In this document: positions 34,861 through 46,392 of the stretch, piece after piece
Layout of the letters: every line of letters begins with the position of its first letter
Position numbering within the stretch: the stretch's first letter is position 1
Assembly: GCA_033807695.1 (NCBI GenBank)
Contig: CM066301.1
Span: 2,480,001-2,544,000, forward strand
Reading direction: 5' to 3'
Length of the DNA: 64,000 nucleotides
DNA from: Daedaleopsis sinensis
Lineage: Eukaryota > Basidiomycota > Agaricomycetes > Polyporales > Polyporaceae
The notes under the pieces: generated by a model
What the model saw: the letters and a program-made list of their open reading frames with translations, nothing else
Database searches by the model: none
What the model was told of the DNA's origin: nothing
Program-made: the position numbers and the translations under genes

Positions 34861-35010
34861 GGTTAGGAGAGGTGGAGCGGGAACGAGGTTAGAGCAGCAC
34901 GGGACGTTGATTCACGCGCAACCGAACCGCGCCGCGCGACTTGCGGGCGCTCTCTTGGGCCGTGTAAGCTCCGCTAGAACCGTAGGCGAGGGGTTCAAGC
35001 TCCGCTATGC
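34861..35010. promoter_or_regulatory. Promoter region of the TOG-array gene
   Basis: Sequence directly upstream of the STU2-like ATG; no specific motif was recognised. Confidence 0.3.
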
Positions 35011-36085
35011 TTGACTGTTGCGGAGCCTGTACTTAGTCGCTTAGCAGTTACTGGCCAAGTACTTCCAATTGGTCCTCCTCCTTCGAATTCGCGCCGCCTC
35101 CTTCTGCATACATTACTCGGTATCCAATGCATCTTCTTCTTGAGCATTGTCCGAGCCGGGTTCAGCGAACCTCATCAACGGCAGGATCTACGCATCTTGC
35201 ATTAGTGGCTTGCGACCTGTAGTTCCGGATCCTGGGCAACCACCACGGTACAACAGCATGTCTGTGGCTCCTCCTGGGTGTTATCGCCTCTCCGACATCC
35301 TTGATGGACAGGCTCATCGATTGGATGAGGAGTCATAGGACAGGTTACTGATATGATTGAGAGGGGGCGATCCACATTCGGCCAAGGCGTCCTCCAAGCT
35401 TCTCTCGCGGATTGCACAACCACTCTTCGCTGAAGTGCACCTACCGATCGAGCCTGGTGAGTTAACGAAGGCGTTCGCGAGCATATTTGTTTGCACTTGT
35501 GACTGATCACTCTTGCGCTTCAGGCCATCGGGCGCACACTCTCCAGTGCCCCGGAACCCCACTGCCCAATTTCATATCCCCACACAGGCCAGGAGCCAGG
35601 ACGACCGCCTCCTCCGTTCTTATTGCGCCGCGATCCACGTGCGGACGCAGATCCCTGCTGTGTCGTAAGGGAAGCTTCTCCCGACCCACCTTCCGGGCGG
35701 CCATGCCGCCCAGGAGTGGTCTTCGGCAGTCGTCTGAGTCATTCGTACACTGAAGAAGTCATTCGTACACTGAAGAGCTCGTCTGACCTGGGTATGTCTC
35801 GCGACCTCATGTCCTCCGTGCGTTTTCTCCGCGCCCTCTGCCCAGTCGAGGCCGGCACGAACGCTGAACTCGCTCCTATGGGCATATGGAAACCCTAGAA
35901 CCATGTACGCCCGCCGCCTCGAAGAAAGCTGCAGGCTGTGGCCGCGATACACGAGTTTGGAGTGCCTAACTGGGGTGATCGTCTCTGCAGATCTTGAAAC
36001 GAATCTGGGAAGCGTATGGTCAATAGCGTCGCGGTATATGGACCTTCTTAACGATTGTAAAATCGGACTCACCCGCCATCCCTAG
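35011..36085 (+). other. Candidate spliced locus of unknown function (possibly decayed)
   Basis: No long ORF, but introns with good ends can be read on the plus strand: 35120-35165 (GTATCC...TTCAG), 35457-35523 (GTGAGT...TTCAG), 35665-35713 (GTAAGG...CCCAG) and 35792-35845 (GTATGT...CCCAG). Flanking frames look protein-like, for example ANLINGRIYASCISGLRPVV, AKASSKLLSRIAQPLFAEVH and VVFGSRLSHSYTEEVIRTLK. The first block hits a stop at 35336-35338 before the next exon, and the exon at 35524-35664 is doubtful in the joined frame, so the locus may be broken or my model incomplete. A perfect 20-base tandem duplication (35737-35776) lies inside a putative exon. I recognise no family. Confidence 0.3.
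35737..35776. repeat. Perfect 20-bp tandem duplication
   Basis: AGTCATTCGTACACTGAAGA occurs twice head to tail with no mismatch. Twenty is not a multiple of three, so within a coding exon it would shift the frame if gained or lost. Confidence 0.9.
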
Positions 36086-36699
36086 CCACCCTATGTACCT
36101 TCCAGTACTGTACGCTGCGATTATTCATTTCGCGCTCTAATGCGAACTGTGAACTGTGAACTGCCACCAAGGGCGAAAACGCTCGACGTTTCGGAAGCAA
36201 GTATGGACAGAGAATAATGCCTACAGTTTATGACTCTGTGTGATTATGGAGTATACTATAAAAGCCTAGGTATGATGCATGACGTGAGGAATGCTTGGAA
36301 TACATACTGTATGTGCAGGACGAAGGAGACAGTGCGATGGGAAGACGTGATGGTGGGACAAAACAGCAAGAGGACGAATGCGTAGCAAGAGGACCATAGC
36401 CTATTTTGCGACTAGAAGGACCGTATGTTATCTGACAGCGAGGATAAATGGCGTGAGACGAGCAATCATGAACATGAACAATATGTAACAGCGAGTAGCG
36501 AAGCAGAGGGGAAGATATTAAGACTATACCAGACATTAAACACGACTACCATGACGGGGCAATAGGATCGAATAAGATAGAGTCCGACGGGACGGGTGCG
36601 CGGCCTCTGTAGGGTCCATGGACGAAACCGACGCGGTTCGCGGGCCTTTTGGACGACGAGCGGGCATGCGCAGTACGGGGTCCCGGGCGTGGGAGCGCC
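36086..36699. other. Intergenic gap
   Basis: About 610 AT-richer bases, 3' of both neighbours. A short GAACTGT repeat occurs near 36144-36162; nothing else was seen. Confidence 0.4.
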
Positions 36700-37317
36700 T
36701 CAAGCCCGCTCGAGCTTGAACGCGACACGGTTGTCGCTCGCCGCGCGGAAGAGCTGTCGGTAGTGGGAAGCCCCGAAGATGTCGACGAGTGCGGCTTCGT
36801 GGCTCGTCACCCATTCGACAGGCGGCAATCCACGGATGGTCCGGTATACGCCCTCGCCGGGCACCTGCTCTTCCTTGATGAGCACGACCATGCCGGTGAG
36901 CAGGCACTGGAGGAGGTGGAGGAGGTCCGCGATAGCCGGGACGGTGTGTCGTAGTCCGGGGAACAGGGCAGAATGGAATACCATCTCCCACTGGACGCGT
37001 CGCTCACGCGAGAAAAACGACGAGGCGTTCACGGGGATCTGTAGACGCATATTGGGACTGCGTGGTAGGCCTCTTGAAGACCGGTACGGCGTGGGACACT
37101 CGATGTCAAATAGGAGGCGAGAGTCCAGCGGGGTCACATCCCGCCAGCCGTGCTCCTGCACGAGCGTGGTACGGATGGAGAGGAGCCAGCGCCGCGCTCG
37201 CGCATAGTTTGTGCCCAGAGCGTCGGCGGTGGTCAAGGGAATGCCTGTTCGTTTTGCCCATTCGTCCATGGATGCGACCTCATTACTGAAGAACAACTGT
37301 GGCGGCGGGCTGGCCAT
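36700..37317 (-). CDS. Hypothetical protein, 205 aa, intronless
   Basis: A single uninterrupted frame from MASPPPQLFFSNEVASMDEW to NRVAFKLERA. The frame extends upstream to 37410, but this ATG gives a more natural N-terminus. The protein is globular in composition, with conserved-looking segments (GLPRSPNMRLQIPVNASS, AIADLLHLLQCLLTGMVVL, VEWVTSHEAALVDIFGASHY), no signal peptide and no clear TM span. A single-exon gene of this length with even codon use among intron-rich neighbours is likely real. I do not recognise the family, and a basidiomycete-restricted protein is the best guess. Confidence 0.6.
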   Translation of the reverse strand: MASPPPQLFFSNEVASMDEWAKRTGIPLTTADALGTNYARARRWLLSIRTTLVQEHGWRDVTPLDSRLLFDIECPTPYRSSRGLPRSPNMRLQIPVNASSFFSRERRVQWEMVFHSALFPGLRHTVPAIADLLHLLQCLLTGMVVLIKEEQVPGEGVYRTIRGLPPVEWVTSHEAALVDIFGASHYRQLFRAASDNRVAFKLERA

Positions 37318-39546
37318 GATAGGGCGAGGACGCTTTTGCGGGTGCGCGAAGGGCGGGGTGTCGCGAGGCGAGCGGAACGAAAAGTGGGGAGGGGGGCGAA
37401 CTGCATACATTGGGGACGAATGGTTTGGGCTCGTCGCGCAACATATATGCGGAAAGGACTCACCCCGAAATGGCGAACGGACGAGCCAGGCTGCCTCCGG
37501 CAGTTAAGAGTGTGGATCAAGGAACCGTGTGCCCGAACGGCAAACACGTTGAGCACAGCGCGGAGGGAGGGGGGAAGGGACGAGCGTATGTCAGAGGGAG
37601 ATGGAGAGGGAGAAAAACATAGTATCGCGTCGGGCCTTTTGAAGGGCGGGCGTTGCGCCGAGGCAACTGAAATTGGACCTGGCGATCGCCACGGGGAGCG
37701 GCCCCCATAGGGTTTGGGCGACATTCCGACGCGGCAAAGACACGAAACGTGTTTCGATGAGCAAAGCCTGCGTTTTTTGGGCATATCCTCAGCCACTATC
37801 TCTCCGAACTCGGCCTTCCCACCAGGCCAATCTGTCCGCTCCGCCGGCCCTGGCCTCCATTCTCCCGCCCCGCCCCGTTTCCGGCACAACACCCGGCCTG
37901 ATTGGGCCATCTTCCCGTCCAATCCGCTGCATGGATACCCACCGATACGCGCCCCGCGCTCGACCAGCCGACTCAGACTAATATCCCGCCGTGGCGCCTA
38001 TGCGAGCGTGGCCGACGCTCAGTGCGGCCTCGCCCGTCTCCAGTCCACCAGCTGCTCGCAACTGTCACGGCGAGGTGGTGAGCGCACTGGGGACTGACGC
38101 ATGATATATGATGTCCGGCGCGCTTCGTGTGGCCCACGCTGTAATGGGGCGGCGGGTGCGTGTTTTGCGCCCACACAGGCTGGGTAGGCCCGAGCTAAAG
38201 CCTACACTAGGCGGCGGCCCTGGCGGCCGCGCCCCCAGAGATCCCCAGCCCAGAGGCGGTCGACGGCGGCGACAGGGTCTGACAGCCCTTGACAACCGAC
38301 TGGGATGGATCGCGGTCGCCGGTCGGTCGCGCGAGGGTGCGCTCGGGTAACAGCGCAGACTTATCCGCTCGCGCCTGGTTCGCGCCCTGAGTAAACCACA
38401 CCAACGTCATCGTCTCCTGCCATCTTCGCGTCCAGATCCGTCTCGCGTCGACACGTCGGCCAACGCTCGCGTCCGCGGCGACAACTTCCCCGTCGGCTGC
38501 ATTCCACACAGACGTGCCATGGAACCTCTGCTATCTCTCCGAGCGAACAGTACTCACCGGCGGAGCAGGAGCAACCCCCAACGAATGGCCTGCGCCACCA
38601 GTGTGGTCCCTGCCCGACAGTGACTTGTGTTCAGCTCTGCGCGCGCTCCGGCAGGCATGGTCAATGATGTATTCATGTATGACGTTTCCATGTCACCCAG
38701 ATGTGTCTCACGGCGAGCCATATGTCTGAGTGACACGCCCAATGTGTCGTCAATGTCGCCTGTGATATATGGCCAATAAGTAACAGGGATGATACCGTCC
38801 CTGTCAGCGTTTAGAGCCCAGGGCGACGCGCTCGTCGTGCACGACGAAGGTGCGTATGGCAGTGTGCTTGCAGCCTTGCAGAAGATAAGCAAGACTTCTA
38901 GAGACCATACATAGGGGGTTTGACGATCGGATATGAATGTGCGCAGGAGAGCCCAGTCGGCAGCAGGCTGATGTTTTCGGGGAAGAATCGAACGAGAAGC
39001 AAAGGATTACATACTTCGCTGCTGTCGCGGACGCACATGGGGACCCTGCGCGTTCGGATCGGAAGTGATTGCAAGCGAAAAGGCTAGTACTGCGGAATAA
39101 TCGGAGAAACTAGTAGTCCTCGGGCAGCCTCGGGCGAGACAGTCGGGAGGTTTCAGCGCGGGGTGTGTTTCGCTGGAATCTGCTGGAATGCAAGGATATG
39201 CAAGCAGTTGGAGGAGAGAACTGTGTATACGCGAGGCTATAGCAGCTGGAAGCCTGGAAGAAATGTTCGAGGGAGAAGCTAACGTTCAGGCGCGATCGAT
39301 CGAGATTAGGAGATGAACCGATGGAGTCACCTGACCGCGTCGAGTCGCGCCTACACGTGAGAGCCGAGTCAGATATCCGGACCGTCGTGACGCTCGGCCC
39401 TTTGCTCGTCTCGCCGTCATTGGCATTCTCCATCTCGCACATTGCTTCTGTCGTAGCGGCATAAATCACTCATATCGACCTCTTGCCTTGCCTCGGGCTG
39501 CGTTATCGACCGCATCTACCGCTACATCTCTCTGCGAGGTCTAACC
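37318..39546. other. Long intergenic region (2.2 kb)
   Basis: GC-rich to about 38.5 kb, then AT-richer toward the eIF2B-alpha promoter. Open frames on both strands (the largest 229 residues, minus, 37233-37922) are low-complexity, Arg/Pro/Ser-rich and show no family resemblance. I found no spliced gene, repeat or RNA gene. Confidence 0.45.
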
Positions 39547-41008
39547 ATGGCAGAGCCAGTGCAAAACCATGGCTTCGATATCTATGCCACCTTCCAGGAA
39601 TTTCTGCACGACGACAATGTGCGCATCTCCTTCTCACACCGGTCTATGGTCTTTGACTCATATCTATGTCAAGATATCACCGCCGCTAGCGGCTATTCTC
39701 TCGCTAGCGGAGGCGATCGTCAGGTCAAATGGTGCGTTAGCAGGGCGTATACTGTTTGAGAATCAGGAACATATCCAGACATCCTCAAGCCGGCACGATG
39801 TTCGAGCTCGTGCAAGCTCTGAACAATGGCGCGGAAGAGCTCAAAAAGCGCTCACTCAACCCCATCAGCCTGAACGCCGGCTGTGAACTATTTATCGCTT
39901 TCGTTACCCTCTTCCCGCACGAGTCTGATGTGAGTAACGTTACTGATTCGATCACGCCTTCTCCATCGATCTGACTAGGGTATTGCCATAGAACTTTGCG
40001 GAGCTCAAGAAAGAGCTCGAACAACAAGGGCGGAAATATGCAGCGGAGGCGATCTCTTTCCGAGATAAAATCGCTCAGCTCGCGCTCGGGTTCATTAAGG
40101 ACGACGCAGTGGTTCGTGCGCCCTGCAGTGCAATGCAGCGCGTGTTGATGCTTATCGGCTGATACGACCAGATCCTGACCCACTCTCATTCGCGTGTGGT
40201 CCTCAAAGCATTGCTCCATGCTCACAAGACAAAAAGGATATCCGTATACGTAACGGAGTCCCGGCCTCGAGGACTAGGGTAACGCCAGATTTTTCTGGTC
40301 AACCGTGATGAAACATTGACGTGACGATTTCCAGTCTAAGAACCTACGAAACGTTGACTGCTGCCGGGATCCCCTGCACTGTGGTTCTGGACTCTGCAGT
40401 AGCATACGTGATGGACCGAGTAGACTTCGTCCTAGTCGGCTCGGAGGCGGTAGTCGAGAGCGGTGGTTTGATCAACTACGTTGGGAGCAGCCAGATGGCG
40501 ATCATCGCCAAGGCTGCGAATAAACCATTCTACGCGCTAGCAGAAAGGTGGGCCTACTCACCGGCATGCTCTTTGCTCGTTCCTGACCTGCCTATTTCTC
40601 TGTCCATCTGTTCGTCGCGCTGCTCAGTTACAAGTTCCACCGCCTCTTCCCGCTATCGCAGTACGATCTCCCAACCCACAACCCGAACATCCTATCGTTC
40701 CCTACTCCGACAGGACGGTCAGCTGGCCTCGACGGCGCGCCATCAATCACGATGCCGGCCGCCACGACGAAGGGGCCTGCAAGTCCGGAAACGTCATCGT
40801 CGAGCACGGCACGCGCAATGAGTCAAGAACAGATAGCGAAGAACCCCGGGGTCGACTACACAAGGTGAGTGGACAGAGGAGACAAGCCAGCGGGAGATGT
40901 ACTGACGCCGCTTGCAGGCCGGACCTGATATCGCTGGTATTCTCAGACGTAGGGATCCTGACCCCCGAGGGTGTAAGCCAGTATCTGGTAGGCATGTTCG
41001 CCGGGTGA
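39547..41008 (+). CDS. GCN3: Translation initiation factor eIF2B alpha subunit
   Basis: Regulatory subunit of the eIF2B guanine-nucleotide exchange factor. It senses phosphorylated eIF2 and so mediates general amino-acid control. Exons: MAEPVQNHGFDIYATFQEFL; then ISPPLAAILSLAEAIVRSN; AGTMFELVQALNNGAEELKK; ELFIAFVTLFPHES; FAELKKELEQQGRKYAAEAI; ILTHSHSRVVLKALLHAHKT; TYETLTAAGIPCTVVLDSAV; VDFVLVGSEAVVESGGLINY; and MAIIAKAANKPFYALAES. The final part SLVFSDVGILTPEGVSQYL is the family C-terminus. An Ala/Ser/Thr-rich insert (about 40.70-40.83 kb) sits before the last block, longer than in yeast and common in basidiomycetes. Seven or so short introns occur. Confidence 0.94.
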
Positions 41009-42146
41009 TGTATATCCGACGTTGGGACGAGATCTAGCGACCCCGATTGAGTTTGCGATAAACTTCGTGGGCATGGGATTATGCTGCGGACTATCTGCAC
41101 GCTAGCATTTCTCCGCCCACGTGTGCGATCGCTCGCGCTTGGTCCGAGGCCGACGACTGCTCGCGGTGTGCGCCCACCGCGCTCGCCTTGAGCTTCCTCT
41201 GCGCAAATCGCCCCCAGCTCCGACCGCAACCAGCCTCGCGCTCCGGTCGCTCGTGGTCCCCCCCCGGTGCGCATTGAGCTGCATGTGCTGTGCGCAGATG
41301 CGCCACTTGCCTGCTCGCACTGAGAATCGGTATCGGATGCCATCTTGATGGCTGGCTGGTGCCCGTTAGTCGTGGGGCGTACCTGTATCGGCCTGCTGGA
41401 CGTCCACGGCGAATCGGTTTGACGTATTCATGGCGTCCGTGCGGAGGATCTGCTGTCAGGTATCTGGTCGTCTGGCGGGACTCAGATGGGCGGCTGCTTC
41501 GAGAACGAGATCTGCTGATTGCACTTTCGGGCCCAAACGGGATGATCGGGGTTGTGCGCTGGGCAGTGGCGGTCGAGGAGGTGAGTATAGCAGCCTATGC
41601 ATTCGTCCATCGCGAGGCGCCCTACCTGATACTATCGCCTCGCCATCTGCGCCACGACGGCCGTCCCATCTTGCCCATTTCTCCGCCCAAATATGTCTCT
41701 CTTCCCGTCCGTTTAGCGTTTTAGCTTTAGCGTGCCCCGGGCAAAACAGCTCACCCTCCTCGACGCCCCTCGCGTTTTCTGTCTCAGTCCGCAACAGACA
41801 CCGATCTATCTGCCTTGCTTTGTTGCGCGCCTGCCGCGAGTCTTCCCTCTTCGTCCTCATGTTCCTCTCTCCTCGACTCCGCCACTTCATCTTGATATCT
41901 CCAGCGAGAAGGGCATTGCGCAATCTAGCGGGACGGCCCGGCGCGCTGATGTTATCGCCCGTCGTCCAGTATGGCAGTATCTTGCGGCCACACCTCCTGC
42001 AAACCACGCCGGATCTCTGACATGACCGTTGCTGCCAGCCTCGTATAAAATGCCGGCCGCTCGTCTGCTCTCCACAGGCTCTCAACCAACGTCGCTCCCC
42101 CCTCTCCTCTCCTCGCGCTCTCCCTCTCGCTCCCTTTGCACTCGAC
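41009..42146. other. Intergenic region (1.1 kb)
   Basis: GC-rich, with overlapping chance frames on both strands (the largest minus-strand frame is 230 residues at 41456-42148, Arg/Ala/Gly-rich, no recognisable domain). Pyrimidine-rich just before 42147, consistent with a promoter for the next gene. Confidence 0.4.
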
Positions 42147-42695
42147 ATGTGTCACTGGCGTCGGTGCGTCGCGCCGCGCCGCTCTGCTATGGCTGGAGTC
42201 CCTGACGTCCGCCGCCCACCAGCGTCCGAAACAACTACAAACGCTGCGGGCATTACGTCGACCTGGTACGTGCCGTCCCTGACCGTCTTCGCCCCCGTCC
42301 GCGGCCCTAACGACGTATTTCCAGCCCGACGAGATGGTTCGCGTTCTCGCTGCCTACTTGCCTGTAGATCTCAATTCAGTCCGTCCCGTCGGCGCCTAGA
42401 TTCAATGCGACGATCGCTACTGCAAGTTCAGCACGTCGCATCCCAGGAACTGCGTCCCACCCCGCTGCACGGAGACTTGCTGGCAGTAGTAAGTCCGTCG
42501 GTGTTCCCGTGCTGCGATGGCCACACTGATCGCTCCGCACCGCTCTCTGCCCCTTATCAGCCGCCAGTTCCCCCAGCAGTATAGTGCGTTGCTTCCTTCC
42601 GCGACTCCTGCGTGGCATGATCAGCTGCTGAACATATGACAGACCCCGTCATCGATGCCTTCTGTCCCGTCTGCGTTCAGCTTGGCCGTTCCTAG
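42147..42695 (+). CDS. Cys/His-rich mini-protein A, putative zinc-binding, unknown role
   Basis: Six exons (42147-42163, 42223-42265, 42325-42336, 42400-42488, 42561-42583, 42643-42695) join into 78 residues. Exon 3 is only 12 bases (PDEM). All introns are 59-72 nt with GT-AG ends, and every junction keeps frame. The product starts MCHWRR, then NNYKRCGHYVDL, IQCDDRYCKFSTSHPRNC, PPRCTETCWQYRQFPQQY, and ends FCPVCVQLGRS. It has nine Cys (2, 14, 27, 32, 42, 47, 51, 69, 72), with His at 16 and 38 in metal-ligand-like spacing. I recall similar small proteins in Agaricomycetes without a known function. The same spacing recurs in the gene at 52840-53300. No signal peptide, so a cytosolic or nuclear protein is likely. 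Zinc binding is inferred from spacing only. Confidence 0.72.
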
Positions 42696-44810
42696 AGCTT
42701 AGATGTGATCACCGGCATACACTGTACTATTATGCACCTGCACCCCCCCATCGCACTCTCCTATTTTCGTATTCTGATATTCGTCTATTCCGACATTCTG
42801 TAATCCCGTTTCCTCGTGCTCGAAACCTCTTCGCCGTGCTCTCCGAGGCTCTCCGCTACATGCGTTACGTTACTGTACTGCTCCTACTTCTCCCGCCCTA
42901 AAGTACCCGCCGCAATGATGCTGTGCTAGGATAGGCAATCGAGCCCAGTTGATTTGTGCATGATGAAGGGTGATTACGCGCCCGCAGCAGCGAAAACTGA
43001 GAGAAGCGTACCAGAGGAGATCCGCCACAAAGCGAGCAGATGATGCACGCTGCTCTCAACCGTGTTCTGCGCGGACCATGCAGGTGCTACCGCTGTGCGT
43101 CGTCTGTCATGCCTGTTCTGGGCAGAGATAATAAGCTCCCCGTGTAAAGCATCCGCCCATAGGGCTCCCCAACCCAAGGCTTGGAACAAGGTCCGAGCGG
43201 CCGCCAACTCGAACGGACGGGCGCAGGCGATCTGGTTGGGCACGCACGAAGCAGATGTGCGGCGACGGACCTACGCCCTGCGCGTCCGTGTTTTGTTGCG
43301 AGAACCTCGGTAGTTTGACACATCTGCCGCGGCCGCGACGCCCAGGGAGGGGCGGAGCGCGAGTTCTGAAAGGCTGAACGGTCAGATAACGAGCTGCGTC
43401 GGCGGGCAAACTTTTCAAACTCACAGAGACGGTTCTCGCATCCGAAACACGTGTGTCAACGCCTTTCGAGGCATGCCTTCAAGAAGCACGCTGGGCACGG
43501 CGCTCGCCATTCCCGTACCTCAAATAGACGTCGCCCTGACAAACGCGAGCCTGCGGGTAAAGACAGTCCCTGAAAGCTTCCAGCGGCGGCGCAGCGTCGT
43601 CGCGCACGGACATGGGCACTGTGGCGGCCGATAGCAGACCTCCGAGGACGGGTGGAAGCTGTCGCGGGCTGGCGCATTTCCGAGGCGCAGATGGGAAGCC
43701 CGTTTCTTGCCTTATCGCCGTATTGGCCGGGAGCTCCCACCGGGTGAGACAGAGGGATCAGCAGGAACAGGAGATGCGCTCGTCATCCGCGAAGCTCCTG
43801 GCGAGTTCACAGAGCTGTCACGAACTGGGTATGGGCATGGACGGAATTCGCAGCGCCTGGATAGATTCCGCACAATAGTCAGATGACTGGCGAGATAACG
43901 CGGGCAGACACGGCAGAGGGCGGCAGGCGGACCTTTGTGCGGTACGAAGAGCGGTATCAATGGAAGTTTGGGCGGATGGAGCGTGTCGCAGTCATCAGAT
44001 CATAGTCGTGTGTATTATCACGAGCCGAATCGAGTAGGCCGTCATAAATGGAAAGCATTAAATCCTGCCCCCCTGGCCAGCCTGATGCGTGTGCTCATCC
44101 GAGCGCACAATCCGAGACCGGTGAGCGCGACATAACTCTTCTAGAGCGGGCCAGATAGCTCACCGACTTGCGAGTCCGATTGCCCCCGACAACGTTGCCA
44201 GTGCATACGCATCGCGAGAGTGGTCCCGAGGACGCGAGCTGCAAGGATCTTCATCGGCCGCGGCGAATGCAATACCTCGGACGCGGTGGGCGCATGGACG
44301 GTCGTCGAATGACTTATCGATTGTGGTGGCGAAACATATCGGCAAACGGAGGGCATTGCGAGCCAGATGGCCAGCTGGTGTCGCCGACCCGGTGCGGACA
44401 TGCCCCATGCAGACTCGGATTTTTCGAGCCGCTATGAAGGTGTCTGGTTCCCACCTGCTAAGGAGGGCAGCGGGGGTTCATCCGAGGCGCGTTCTCGTAC
44501 TGGAATATGGGCAGGTGATGAGAGCACGAAGACGGAAGGAACCTGGAGGCCGCGCACCTGGTGGAGACGATGGGGGAACGCTGGATGAGCGAGGCTGGCG
44601 GGCTGGCGGAGGGATGGCGCAAGGTTCGAGGCGGTTGCCCAAGAAGGAAGAGCAAGTTTGCGCTTATCCGCTGCTCTGCACGTGAACCGCCGAGCGCGAA
44701 CGCGCTGAGATCCTCTCCGCGTCCTCTCTCAGCTCACACCCTGATCTCCTCCTCCCGTTCTGGCTCTCGCGCCCTCGCTGTCCCTCTCATATTGTCCCCG
44801 ACAGCCCACC
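42696..44810. other. Long intergenic region (2.1 kb)
   Basis: No spliced gene recognised despite a search for exons like those of the preceding mini-gene. The frames present (up to about 120 residues) are Arg/Gly/Pro-rich chance frames. The last 100 bases are CT-rich and probably carry the POP4 promoter. Confidence 0.4.
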
Positions 44811-46094
44811 ATGGCCTTTATGTATTACCGCGCAGCAGATAGTGCTCACAAGGACGTCTACGCCGCATTGCCGCTCATCAATGTAAGTCTCATGTCCCCT
44901 GCCCTCCGCTGGTTATCTCTCACCGCAGAGCAAGAATGAACGGATGCGACTGGATTCACAAACTCCGTTCATCCCCAGTTACGTCAAGCGAAGCGTCACC
45001 AGGTCCTCCGATCCCGCGCAGGCGTACGCCAGTCGTGTCCAAAGTCGCCAGATCCTCCTCGAGAACCCCGCGCGCGAAAGTAAGGCCAGGAAGGAGCGAG
45101 AAGAGAAACGGGCCAAGCGCGCATCGGAACGTGCTCGAAAGGCCGCTGGCGGCAGCTGCAGCAAGAAGGAGAGCAGGAAGCGAGGTTCCTGGAAGTTGCG
45201 CAAGGAGGAGACCAAGTGCGGCCCGTCCGAGCTCCCGGTCGTGTGTGTTCTTGCTGACTCTGGCGACGAAGATTCGACCTCTATCTTCCCCTGCACTCCC
45301 TTTGGCTGGGGTACATGTCCGAGCTTCTTTCCCTAATACCACAGCCCGCCACTCCCAGCGCAGACCCCGCGTCTGCGATGCCAGGAGCCGCGGGGATGCA
45401 TGCAAAGCTCATTAAGGCGGATTTTCATGGCTCTATCGTGACTGGTACGTCATGTTGTGATATATCACATGTTATTCCTTTCGACTCCCACTCTATCTCC
45501 TGCGATCACCGTGCTGGCTCAGAAACACGCCGTGAACGACCACTGCATGGGCTCCGCAGACCTCTTCTATACAAGAGTTTTCGACCCCGCACAACGCAGC
45601 TTCTCATGCTGAGTTCTGTCGATATTGAGAGGCGTTTCTTCGAAGTAACATTGGACTGCGTCCTGTCTGCATCAAATACACAGCTTCATTTCGCATGCAC
45701 TTTCTGAGAACTTGCTGACCCTGGGTTCAGTTCGACAGAGCAAGAACCCTTGCCTCGTGGGACTCTCGGGCATAGTGATACACGAAACCGAGAACGCTTT
45801 CAAGGTGATCACCCGGAAGAATGAGCTGAAAAGTTCGCCGTTGCTACTTCTTTCCAATGTGTCAATGTTGACAGAACCATGATAGTGTTACCAAAGCAAA
45901 ACAGCATTTTCGTTTTCGCCGTTCCGCTCTATGCCACACCCGCACTACCACCGGCACCGTCGACGACCGGATCTTCCAAGACGATCCTCGACATGCCCCA
46001 CATCGAGTTCGAGTTGTACGGAAACCACTTCTGCTACCGCGCGGCCGAGCGCGCTGGTCGGAAGTTCAAACACAAGGAGACGATAGAACTATGA
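44811..46094 (+). CDS. POP4: RNase P/RNase MRP protein subunit Pop4 (Rpp29)
   Basis: Core protein of the tRNA 5'-maturing RNase P and rRNA-processing RNase MRP. The start MAFMYYRAADSAHKDVYAAL is followed after an intron by SKNERMRLDSQTPFIPSYVK and a basic helix (RKEREEKRAKRASERARKAA). A skipped intron restores KFDLYLPLHSLWLGYMSELL, then MHAKLIKADFHGSIVT, VRQSKNPCLVGLSGIVIHET, FKVITRKNELKMLPKQNSIF and the end FKHKETIEL. The Sm-like UPF0086 fold (KADFHG...SGIVIHET...LPKQNSIFVF) is complete. One intron (about 45434-45730, near 297 nt) is far longer than others here. Exon phases at each junction are consistent. Confidence 0.9.
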
Positions 46095-46392
46095 TCTTCT
46101 CTCGCCGGCTCGGGCCACCGACCAACTACTTACTCACAGTACTCACCTCGCACCCACTCGCACGCCGTGTGCATTCGGTTAGTTCATGTATGATCGAAAT
46201 TACTCTACATTACTTGTACATGATAGAACTTCTGCGCGATAGCAAAGCGATCAGCACGCGTGCGACGTACGACGGGACAGCGTCTAGGAAAACATGGACT
46301 AGCAAGGTTATAGCAGGTCGCTCAGAGTCCCGTTACGAGACCGGGGATACGAGGCTTGGTGCAATCAGGGCAAGAGGCGGCGGAAGGGTGTG
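46095..46392. other. Convergent 3' gap
   Basis: About 300 bases shared by the POP4 and cyclin 3' ends; no feature was seen. Confidence 0.4.

Noticed and set aside
41456..42148. 230-residue minus-strand ORF
   Set aside because: Arg/Ala/Gly-rich with no domain and no splice pattern; it overlaps the promoter of mini-gene A.
43107..43740. Minus-strand ORFs near 43.1-43.7 kb as genes
   Set aside because: Arg/Gly/Pro-rich, mutually overlapping, no splice consistency.
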